Shown here: positions 6,222-12,659 of the stretch, piece after piece
How the letters are laid out: the number at the start of each line of letters is the position of its first letter
How positions within the stretch are numbered: the stretch's first letter is position 1
The notes under the pieces: model-generated
Database searches by the model: none
The model's input: only the letters and a program-made list of their open reading frames with translations
Told to the model about the DNA's origin: nothing
Made by a program: the position numbers and the translations under genes
Assembly (NCBI GenBank): GCA_044868295.1
Contig: JBIOWF010000211.1
Location: 1-17,969, forward strand
Source of the DNA: JBIOWF01 sp044868295
GTDB lineage: Bacteria; Actinomycetota; Actinomycetes; Streptosporangiales; Streptosporangiaceae
Length of the DNA: 17,969 nt
Direction: 5' to 3'

Positions 6222-7427
6222 ATGACCCGACCTCGCATCTCCGCGCGTATCTCCGCGATCTCCGAGTCCGCGACGCTGGCCGTGGACGCCAAGGCCAAGG
6301 CGATGAAGGCGGCCGGCCGCCCGGTCATCGGCTTCGGCGCCGGCGAGCCCGACTTTCCCACGCCCGACTACATCGTCGAGGCGGCCATCGAGGCGTGCCG
6401 GAACCCCAGGTTCCACAAGTACACGCCGGCCGGCGGCCTGCCCGAGCTGAAGCAGGCGATCGCCGAGAAGACGCTGCGCGACTCCGGGTTCCAGGTCGAC
6501 GCCTCGCAGGTGCTGGTCACCAACGGCGGCAAGCAGGCCGTCTACGAGGCGTTCGCCACGTTGCTGGACCCGGGTGACGAGGTCCTGGTCATCGCCCCCT
6601 ACTGGACGACCTATCCCGAGGCGATCAAGCTGGCCGGTGGCGTCCAGGTCGACGTGGTGACCGACGAGACCACCGGCTACCTCGCCTCCGTCGAGCAGCT
6701 GGAGGAGAAGCTCACGGACCGCACCAAGGTGCTGCTGTTCGTCTCTCCGTCCAACCCGACCGGCGCGGTGTACACCCCCGCCCAGGTCGAGGAGATCGGG
6801 CGCTGGGCCGTGGACAAGGGCCTGTGGGTCGTCACCGACGAGATCTACGAGCATCTCGTGTACGGCGACGCCACGTTCTCCAGCATCGCGACGGCCGTCC
6901 CCGAGCTGCGCGAGCGCGTCGTCGTCCTCAACGGTGTGGCGAAGACCTACGCGATGACCGGCTGGCGGGTGGGCTGGCTGATCGGGCCGTCCGACGTTGT
7001 GAAGTCGGCGACCAACCTGCAGTCGCACGCCACGTCCAACGTCTCCAACGTCGCCCAGGCCGCGGCCATCGCCGCCGTGTCCGGCGACCTCGCGGCCGTG
7101 GCGCGGATGCGCACCGCGTTCGACCGCCGCCGCCAGACCATGGTCCGGATGCTCAACGAGATCCCCGGCCTCGTCTGCCCCGAGCCGTTGGGCGCGTTCT
7201 ACGCGTACCCCACGGTCAAGGCGCTGCTCGGCAAGGAGATCCGCGGCAAGCGCCCGCAGACGTCGGCGGAGCTGGCGGAGCTCGTCCTCGAGGAGGCCGA
7301 GGTCGCTCTGGTCCCCGGTGAGGCGTTCGGCACTCCCGGCTACTTCCGGCTCTCCTACGCGCTCGGCGACGACGACCTCGTCGAGGGCGTCAGCCGCGTG
7401 GCCAAGCTGCTCGGCGAAGCCCACTGA
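6222..7427 (+). CDS. Pyridoxal-phosphate aspartate aminotransferase
   Basis: The enzyme transfers the amino group of aspartate to 2-oxoglutarate in amino-acid metabolism in the cytoplasm (fold type I, class I aminotransferase, subgroup I-gamma/aspC type). The 401 residues show PVIGFGAGEPDFPTPDYIVE, TNGGKQAVYEA for phosphate binding, VSPSNPTGAVY with Asn178, TDEIYEHLVYG with Asp206 and Tyr209, and GVAKTYAMTGWRVGW with the PLP lysine Lys241 and Arg249. FRLSYA near the end carries the substrate-carboxylate arginine. ATG at 6222 has GGGA four bases before it; ATG at 6213 is an in-frame alternative adding three residues. Its place next to secE is the same in Streptomyces. Some relatives also act on prephenate or aromatic substrates, so specificity is not settled by sequence. 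Confidence 0.92.
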   Translation: MTRPRISARISAISESATLAVDAKAKAMKAAGRPVIGFGAGEPDFPTPDYIVEAAIEACRNPRFHKYTPAGGLPELKQAIAEKTLRDSGFQVDASQVLVTNGGKQAVYEAFATLLDPGDEVLVIAPYWTTYPEAIKLAGGVQVDVVTDETTGYLASVEQLEEKLTDRTKVLLFVSPSNPTGAVYTPAQVEEIGRWAVDKGLWVVTDEIYEHLVYGDATFSSIATAVPELRERVVVLNGVAKTYAMTGWRVGWLIGPSDVVKSATNLQSHATSNVSNVAQAAAIAAVSGDLAAVARMRTAFDRRRQTMVRMLNEIPGLVCPEPLGAFYAYPTVKALLGKEIRGKRPQTSAELAELVLEEAEVALVPGEAFGTPGYFRLSYALGDDDLVEGVSRVAKLLGEAH

Positions 7428-7516
7428 CAGCGCGATCGAGCTAAGGAGCGGTGCGGCACGACGCACGGCCAGGAACTCGTCGAACGCCGCCTCGCCCCTT
7501 TCGACCCGTCGGCGTC

Positions 7517-7564
7517 TCGGCTTCTCGGCCGTGGACGACCTCGGCTTCTCGGCCGTGGTCGACC
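7517..7564. repeat. 24-bp tandem duplication upstream of the deaminase gene
   Basis: Positions 7517-7540 and 7541-7564 are the same 24 bases, except A or T at the nineteenth base (TCGGCTTCTCGGCCGTGG then A/T then CGACC). It lies in the 263-bp gap between the aminotransferase and the deaminase, where no gene or clear promoter is visible. The unit is a multiple of three and several frames are open through it, but no frame has a convincing start and ribosome site. Confidence 0.75.
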
Positions 7565-7690
7565 GAGCCCGCGGCTCTCGGTCGTCGATGGATTCGACGG
7601 TTCAGGCCGCGTCGTCGGCGGTGTGACTCACTGCCCGGCCCTCCGCACCGCGCGGGGCGATGTCGCGGGCGCATGCGGCAGGATATTGAA

Positions 7691-8704
7691 ATGCCGCGTC
7701 CACTCCACAAGCTTCCCAAGGCCCACCTGCACCTCCACTTCACCGGATCGATGCGGCATTCGACGCTCATCGAGCTGGCGCGGGAGCGGGGGGTCCATCT
7801 GCCGGACGCGCTGGAGCAGGACTGGCCGCCCCAGTTGCACGCGACCGACGAGCGCGGCTGGTTCCGGTTCCAACGGCTCTACGACATCGCACGGTCCGTG
7901 CTCATGCGGCCAGAGGACGTCCACCGGTTGCTGCGGGAGGCGGCCGAGGACGAGGCGGCCGAAGGCTCGCGCTGGCTGGAGATCCAGGTCGACCCGTCGG
8001 GGTACGCCCACCGGTTCGGCGGACTGACCTCGACCCTGGAGCTGGTCCTCGACGCGGCGGAAAGGGCGGCCAGGTCGGCGAACATCGGCATCGCCGTGAT
8101 CGTGGCCGCCAACCGCACGCGACATCCGCTCGACGCGAGGACGCTGGCGCGGCTGGCCGCCCAGTACGCCGGCCGGGGTGTCGTGGGCTTCGGTCTCTCC
8201 AACGACGAGCGCCGCGGGCGGGCCAGGGAATTCGACGGGGCATTCCGCATCACCAGGCGGGCCGGACTGCTGGCCGTACCGCACGGGGGCGAGCTTCTGG
8301 GCGCGGCGAGTGTCGCGGAGTGCGTGGACGACCTGGGCGCGGACCGGGTCGGCCACGGCGTGCGCGCGGCCGAGAACGATCGCCTGATGGAGCGCCTGGC
8401 CGATCGGCAGATCGCCTGCGAGGTGTGCCCTCTGTCCAATGCGGGGCTGGGCGTGGTGGAGCGGCCCGAGGACGTGCCGGTGCGCAAGCTGTTCGACGCC
8501 GGGGTGCCGATCGCCCTCGGCGCGGACGACCCGCTGCTGTTCGGCGCCCGCCTGCTGCCGCAGTACGAGCTCGCCAGGGACGTGTACGGCTTCGACGACG
8601 CGGAGGTCGCCGAGCTGGCGCGCCAGTCGATCCGCTCGTCGGCGGCGCCGGACTCGACCAAGAAGGAGCTCCTCGGCGAGATCGACCTCTGGCTCACCCA
8701 ATAG
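7691..8704 (+). CDS. Adenosine-deaminase-like metal hydrolase
   Basis: This member of the adenosine/AMP deaminase amidohydrolase family is expected to remove an amino group from a purine-like ring using one bound zinc. The 337 residues carry the metal ligands His14 and His16 (KAHLHLHFTGS), the PHGGE motif with His198 and Glu201, the catalytic His222 (RVGHGV), the CPLSN motif, and Asp279-Asp280 (GADDPLLFG). The usual HxHLDG is replaced by HLHFTG, so Thr18 stands where adenosine deaminases have the Asp that contacts the ribose 5'-hydroxyl. Substrate may therefore differ. ATG at 7691 has GCAGGA upstream and starts just before the first motif, as in relatives; the much longer open frame upstream has a low-complexity, unlikely translation. 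The pairing with the aminotransferase is also known in Streptomyces. Confidence 0.85.
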   Translation: MPRPLHKLPKAHLHLHFTGSMRHSTLIELARERGVHLPDALEQDWPPQLHATDERGWFRFQRLYDIARSVLMRPEDVHRLLREAAEDEAAEGSRWLEIQVDPSGYAHRFGGLTSTLELVLDAAERAARSANIGIAVIVAANRTRHPLDARTLARLAAQYAGRGVVGFGLSNDERRGRAREFDGAFRITRRAGLLAVPHGGELLGAASVAECVDDLGADRVGHGVRAAENDRLMERLADRQIACEVCPLSNAGLGVVERPEDVPVRKLFDAGVPIALGADDPLLFGARLLPQYELARDVYGFDDAEVAELARQSIRSSAAPDSTKKELLGEIDLWLTQ

Positions 8705-8838
8705 CGATCCGTACGGCCCGCGCGGCGCGGTCAACTGTGTCGGATTGCATTTCCGGCACCACTGCGGGAAGAAAGCTTCCGTGTATTGAGCGGGCACTAG
8801 ACTTTCCGCGACCGTCAGCACGCGCAAACGAGGATTGT

Positions 8839-9570
8839 ATGTCTGGGTATGACCGTGTAGTCCAGCCTGCGGCCGGCGACGAGGCCCTGGAAAACCACCT
8901 GGGTGGAGATGAGGCCAAGAACTACCGGCAGTACGAGTTCGACATGGTCGCGCCGCATGTGGGGCGGTCGATGCTGGAGATCGGCTCGGGGCTCGGACAC
9001 TTCGCCGAGCAGTTCATGCCCCGCCTCGACCGGCTCGTGGTGAGCGACTTCGATCCCTACTGCGTCGAGCAGCTGGAGAAGCGGTTCGCCGACCGGGACG
9101 ACATCTCCGTGCTGCAGTTCGGCCTGCCGACCGAGATCCCGCTCGAGGACCCGGTGGACACCGTCGTCATGATGAACGTCCTTGAGCACATCGAGGAGGA
9201 CGCCGAGGCGCTCCGATCCCTCGCCAAGGTCACGGCGCCGGGCGGCCGGATCATCATCTGGGTGCCCGGCTACATGCAGCTTTATGGGGACTTCGATCGC
9301 AAGGTCGGGCACGTGACCCGCTACACCCCGACGACGCTGGGCAAGACCGTCAAGGACGCCGGCCTGGACGTCGAGGTGCTCAAGCCGATCAACTTCCTGG
9401 GCGGCATCGCCTGGTGGGCCGCCGTACGGCGGGGCGGCGTCGGCTATCCCGACCCCCGCCTGGTCAAGATCTACGACCGGACGGTCGTCCCGGCCACCCG
9501 GTTCATCGAGCGGTTCATCCGCCCGCCGTTCGGCCAGACCGTCTTCTGCGTCGCACGCGTTCCCAAGTAA
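8839..9570 (+). CDS. Class I SAM-dependent methyltransferase
   Basis: The 243-residue protein has the Rossmann-type methyltransferase core. Motif I is LEIGSGLGHF (residues 46-55), the acidic residue at the end of the second strand is Asp70 (VVSDFDPYC), and the post-motif segments are DTVVMMNVLEHIEED (about 107-121) and the PGGRIIIWVPGY strand. The segment after that (LYGDFDRKVGHVTRYTPTTL) is typical of methyltransferases found near polysaccharide and glycolipid genes, but the substrate cannot be told. No membrane segment is visible. AGGA precedes the ATG at 8839. A TAGACT box at 8798-8803 is a good -10 element with a poor -35. It stands alone, 134 bases behind the deaminase gene. Confidence 0.85.
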   Translation: MSGYDRVVQPAAGDEALENHLGGDEAKNYRQYEFDMVAPHVGRSMLEIGSGLGHFAEQFMPRLDRLVVSDFDPYCVEQLEKRFADRDDISVLQFGLPTEIPLEDPVDTVVMMNVLEHIEEDAEALRSLAKVTAPGGRIIIWVPGYMQLYGDFDRKVGHVTRYTPTTLGKTVKDAGLDVEVLKPINFLGGIAWWAAVRRGGVGYPDPRLVKIYDRTVVPATRFIERFIRPPFGQTVFCVARVPK

Positions 9571-9580
9571 GCCGGCCCCT

Positions 9581-9612
9581 GCGCGGGCAAGGGAGCCCCG
9601 CGTGACCCGCGC
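9581..9612 (+). terminator. Possible terminator of the methyltransferase gene
   Basis: GCGCGGG (9581-9587) pairs with CCCGCGC (9606-9612) around an 18-base, partly self-complementary loop, just after the stop codon. There is no T-run. Confidence 0.4.
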
Positions 9613-9624
9613 ACCCGGGGTCGC

Positions 9625-9679
9625 GCTCTCAGGAATTTCCCAAGATCCTCTTCTGATCTTCCCTGGATTCTCCTCCGAT
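9625..9679 (+). promoter_or_regulatory. Five 11-bp near-repeats, likely response-regulator operator
   Basis: GAT recurs at 9644, 9655, 9666 and 9677, exactly 11 bases apart, and GAA stands one step earlier at 9633. Each step has a pyrimidine-rich first half: GCTCTCAGGAA, TTTCCCAAGAT, CCTCTTCTGAT, CTTCCCTGGAT, TCTCCTCCGAT. The consensus is roughly YTYYYYNNGAT. Tandem sites at one-helical-turn spacing are how dimers of OmpR/PhoB-family regulators bind. The last repeat touches the -35 hexamer at 9679, an activator position. A regulator of that family is encoded 840 bases downstream. Confidence 0.65.
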
Positions 9680-9708
9680 TGGCCCAAAGCAGGCCGATTG
9701 AGTAAGCG
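9679..9708 (+). promoter_or_regulatory. Promoter of the secreted-protein gene
   Basis: TTGGCC (9679-9684) and TAAGCG (9703-9708) are 18 bases apart. Both elements are imperfect, as expected for a promoter that depends on the activator repeats directly upstream. Confidence 0.45.
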
Positions 9709-9737
9709 ATGTCCCACTCGACATCGAGGAGCACCCA

Positions 9738-10349
9738 ATGAAGAAGAAAATCGCCCTTGGCACCGCCGCCGCGGCTGCGGTGACGGCTCTGCTGTCCGGC
9801 GGCATCGCGGCCAACGCGTCCAGCACGGCCGACAACGCCACCCCGACGGCCGCCCAGTCGCCCGCGCCCGTGTCGTCCGGCGCGTACAAGATCGCCGACG
9901 ATCTGCTCAAGGCCGACAGCACCCTGCACGGCCCCAGGCTGAACCAGCGCTACAACCTGTGGGTGGTCGGGCTCCACGGCCGGGCCACGGTCCGCGACAA
10001 GGGGCCGACGTTCATCGACTACACCTGGCAGCGGGGTGCCATCACCGCGGTGGCCTCCACCGCGGGCAACAGCTGGCTCAGCGTCAAGAGCAATGACGGC
10101 GTGACCCGGACCTGGATCCTGGCCCCCTCGACCAGGATCCGCCGCGACGGCCACAAGACCGATGTGAGCAAGCTCGTCGTCGGCGACCGCGTCTTCGTGA
10201 TCGGGGTGCCCGGCAAGCCGGTGGCGTCCCCGTCCCCGTCGGCCACTCCGACGACCGGTGACCCGGCCGCGGGTGGCGAGCTCTCGGCCAACACTCACCC
10301 CACCGCGGCCGCGGTGGTCGTCCCTCGCAACAAGTCGGTGGCTAACTAG
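9738..10349 (+). CDS. Secreted protein of unknown function, DUF5666-like
   Basis: The 203-residue protein has a clear Sec signal peptide: MKKK, then a hydrophobic Ala/Val/Leu core, with likely cleavage after ANA at residue 27. There is no lipobox and no C-terminal anchor, so it should be released or loosely wall-bound. A Ser/Pro/Thr linker (about 30-48) leads to one small beta-rich domain, about 75-163, with FIDYTWQRGAITAVAS, SWLSVKSNDGVTRTWILAPST and VVGDRVFVIGVPG. This strand pattern recalls the OB-like DUF5666 domains, but the family is not certain. A low-complexity Ser/Pro tail follows. GAGGAG lies before the ATG. The operator array upstream and the two-component genes downstream suggest it is the output, or possibly the sensing partner, of that system. 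Confidence 0.7.
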   Translation: MKKKIALGTAAAAAVTALLSGGIAANASSTADNATPTAAQSPAPVSSGAYKIADDLLKADSTLHGPRLNQRYNLWVVGLHGRATVRDKGPTFIDYTWQRGAITAVASTAGNSWLSVKSNDGVTRTWILAPSTRIRRDGHKTDVSKLVVGDRVFVIGVPGKPVASPSPSATPTTGDPAAGGELSANTHPTAAAVVVPRNKSVAN

Positions 10350-10366
10350 CCGATGCTGACGTAGGT

Positions 10367-10396
10367 GCGGGGCCCCCTGTGCGACGGGGGCCTCGC
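10367..10396 (+). terminator. Terminator after the secreted-protein gene
   Basis: An 11-bp stem (GCGGGGCCCCC with GGGGGCCTCGC, one G-T pair) closes an 8-base loop, 17 bases after the stop codon. It has no T-run, which is common in actinomycetes. It separates the secreted-protein gene from the two-component genes, which would need their own promoter or partial read-through. Confidence 0.65.
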
Positions 10397-10517
10397 GCCT
10401 GCACAATAAGTCCCCCATGAGCGAACAAAGCAGGCGAACCGGCGCGACTCAGGAATGCGACGGCCCGACATCCGGATGGCGGGGCCGCCGATCAGCGTGG
10501 GCGGCCGGGCGGGTGAC

Positions 10518-11213
10518 ATGAAGCAGAGCACGATCCTCGTCGTCGAGGACGAGCCGAACATCCGCGACATCGTCGAGGTCGCGTTGCGCTTCCACGGCTT
10601 CCGGGTGACGGCCGCCGCCACTGGCGCCGCCGCCCTGGCCGACGTGGAGCGGGAGCGGCCCGACCTGATCGTTCTCGATGTCATGCTGCCTGACATCGAT
10701 GGATTCGAGGTGTGCCGGAGGATCCGAGCCGACGGCGGGGACACCCCAGTGATCTTCCTGACGGCGCGGGACACGGTCGCGGACACCGTGCGGGGGCTCA
10801 CTCTCGGCGGCGACGACTACGTCACCAAGCCGTTCTCGGTCGAGGCGCTCGTCGCCAGGATCCGCGCCGTGCTGAGGCGGACCGCCGTAGCGAAGATCGA
10901 GGAGCAGGCGGCGGAGATCCTGCGTGTCGCCGATCTGGAGCTCGACGAGGCCCGCTGGGAGGTGCGCCGCGCCGGGGAACGCGTGGAGTTGTCGCCCACG
11001 GAGTTCCGCCTGCTGGCCTTCCTCATGGCGCATCCCGGCCTGGTCCTCACCAAGAAGCAGTTGCTCGACGAGGTCTGGGGCTACGGCGGGTCGTCCCAGG
11101 TGCTCGAAACCTACATCTCCTACCTCCGCCGCAAGCTCGACCCGCTCGGACCATCACTGATCCACACCCAGCGCGGCATCGGCTACACGCTGCGCCCACC
11201 GCAAGGCTCCTGA
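10518..11213 (+). CDS. OmpR-family two-component response regulator
   Basis: The 231-residue protein has an N-terminal receiver domain (residues about 5-118) and a C-terminal winged-helix DNA-binding domain (about 135-228). The receiver shows the acidic pair Glu10-Asp11, the phosphorylated Asp54 (LIVLDVMLP), Thr82 (FLTARD), Tyr101 and Lys104 (DDYVTKPFS). The DNA-binding domain shows LSPTEFRLLAFLMAHPG, TKKQLLDEVWG and the recognition-helix/wing segment ETYISYLRRKLD through QRGIGYTLR. ATG at 10518 has GGGCGGG before it and starts the protein at the usual place; an open frame of 21 codons upstream lacks support. It overlaps the kinase gene by one base (TGATG). Its probable target is the 11-bp repeat array at 9625-9679; a shared CTCAGGAAT at 10448-10456 hints at autoregulation. 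Confidence 0.95.
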   Translation: MKQSTILVVEDEPNIRDIVEVALRFHGFRVTAAATGAAALADVERERPDLIVLDVMLPDIDGFEVCRRIRADGGDTPVIFLTARDTVADTVRGLTLGGDDYVTKPFSVEALVARIRAVLRRTAVAKIEEQAAEILRVADLELDEARWEVRRAGERVELSPTEFRLLAFLMAHPGLVLTKKQLLDEVWGYGGSSQVLETYISYLRRKLDPLGPSLIHTQRGIGYTLRPPQGS

Positions 11214-12613
11214 TGTCGCTGCGGGCGCGTCTGCTGGCCGGGCTGATCGCGGTGAGCGCCATCCTGCTGATCGTGCTCTCCATGGTCAGCGTCGTCGTGC
11301 TGCGCGGGCACCTGCTCCATCGGCTGGAGGGCCAGCTCCTGGCCGCCACCGCGACGGCCGCGAAGCGGGTGGCGGCCGAAGGCCCGTTGTCGCAGGCGCT
11401 GACCGGGTCCACGTACGCGGTCGCGGTGTTCAACCTCAACTCGCAACGCTCCCGGCTGATCAGCGGGGACGCCCCTGAGGCGGGAGTGGTGCCACGACTC
11501 GCGGAAGCCCTGGGCAAGGACCGGCTCGTGGCGCACGCGGCGGACGGCCACACCTTCCGCCTGGACCCGCAGGGTGACTACGACCTGATCGCGGCCACCC
11601 TGCCGGCGAAGACCATGGCGGCGAAGCCCGTGTACCGGCTGGTGATCGTCGCAGTTCCGCTGGACGCGGTCGACGACCCCGTCCGCCAGCTCATCGTGAG
11701 CGAAATCGTCACGGGCGGACTCCTCATCGCCGTTCTCGCCATGGTCGGCTGGCTGCTGATCGCCAGAGGTCTCTCTCCGCTGGGCAGGATGGCGCGAACC
11801 GCGCATCGCGTGGCCACCGGCGGCGACCTGTCGGCCCGCATGCCGGAAGGCCCTTCCGAGATCGGCAGGCTCGGCATCGCGATCAACCTCATGCTCGATC
11901 TGATCGCGGAGGCCTTCCGGGACCGCTGGGCGTCGGAGGAGCGAGTCCGTCAATTCGCCGCAGACGCCTCTCACGAGCTGCGCACCCCTCTCTCGACCAT
12001 CACGGGATACGCCGAGCTCTACCGGGCGGGGGCCATCCCCCCGGGGGACCTGCCGAAAGTGATGGGCAAGATCGAGGGCGAGGCCGCCCGGATGGGCCGG
12101 CTCGTGAGCGAGATGCTCGAACTGGCGCGCCTCGACCGCAGCGCGGCGCTCGCACTCACCGAGACCGATCTGGCCTGGTTGGCCCGGGAGGTCGCCGCGG
12201 ACTGCACGGCCCTGCATCCGGACTCCCCGGTCTCCGTCGCGGCGCCCGCCTCGTTGGTGACGGTCGTCGACGAGACAAGGATCCGCCAGGTCATGGTCAA
12301 TCTTCTGGCCAACGTGCGGGTGCACACACCGAAGGGCACCCCCGCGACGGTACGGCTGGCGCGCGCGGGAGACGTTGTGACGATCGAGGTCGTGGACGAG
12401 GGGCAGGGCATGTCCCCGGAACAGGCGTCCCGGGCCTTCGACCGCTTCCACCGCGGCGGGGAGCGGGTGTCGGAGGGGTCGGGGCTCGGCCTGTCGATCG
12501 TCAAGGCGATCACCGACGCGCACGGCGGACGGTGCCGGATCGCTTCGTCGCCCGGCCGGGGCACGACCGTGCTGGTCGAGCTCCCCGCCACCCTCGTACC
12601 TACTCGCGAGTAG
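11213..12613 (+). CDS. HAMP-domain sensor histidine kinase
   Basis: The 466-residue membrane kinase phosphorylates the regulator encoded just upstream. Transmembrane helix 1 is at about residues 8-30 and helix 2 at about 160-182, enclosing an extracytoplasmic sensor of roughly 130 residues (with STYAVAVFNLNSQRSRLISG). A HAMP linker follows (about 183-238, RGLSPLGRMARTAHRVATGG). The dimerisation domain has the phosphate-accepting His254 (DASHELRTPLSTITGYAELY). The ATP-binding domain shows the N box with Asn367 (NLLANVRVHTP), the G1 box DEGQGM, the F box FDRFHRG and the G2 box GSGLGLSIVKAI. ATG at 11213 overlaps the regulator stop codon. The sensor domain resembles MprB/TrcS-type kinases in layout only; the signal is unknown. 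Confidence 0.94.
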   Translation: MSLRARLLAGLIAVSAILLIVLSMVSVVVLRGHLLHRLEGQLLAATATAAKRVAAEGPLSQALTGSTYAVAVFNLNSQRSRLISGDAPEAGVVPRLAEALGKDRLVAHAADGHTFRLDPQGDYDLIAATLPAKTMAAKPVYRLVIVAVPLDAVDDPVRQLIVSEIVTGGLLIAVLAMVGWLLIARGLSPLGRMARTAHRVATGGDLSARMPEGPSEIGRLGIAINLMLDLIAEAFRDRWASEERVRQFAADASHELRTPLSTITGYAELYRAGAIPPGDLPKVMGKIEGEAARMGRLVSEMLELARLDRSAALALTETDLAWLAREVAADCTALHPDSPVSVAAPASLVTVVDETRIRQVMVNLLANVRVHTPKGTPATVRLARAGDVVTIEVVDEGQGMSPEQASRAFDRFHRGGERVSEGSGLGLSIVKAITDAHGGRCRIASSPGRGTTVLVELPATLVPTRE

Positions 12614-12659
12614 CCCACAGGCGTAATGTCGTAGACATCCACCGCCTGAGGAGGTCGCG

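Noticed and set aside
6114..7466. 450-codon open frame antisense to the aspartate aminotransferase
   Set aside because: It has the same mirror-frame origin. The plus-strand frame has every aminotransferase motif.
7451..7690. An N-terminal extension of 80 residues on the deaminase
   Set aside because: The translation is Arg/Pro/Ser-rich low complexity across a tandem duplication. The internal ATG at 7691 has a ribosome site and fits the family's usual N-terminus.
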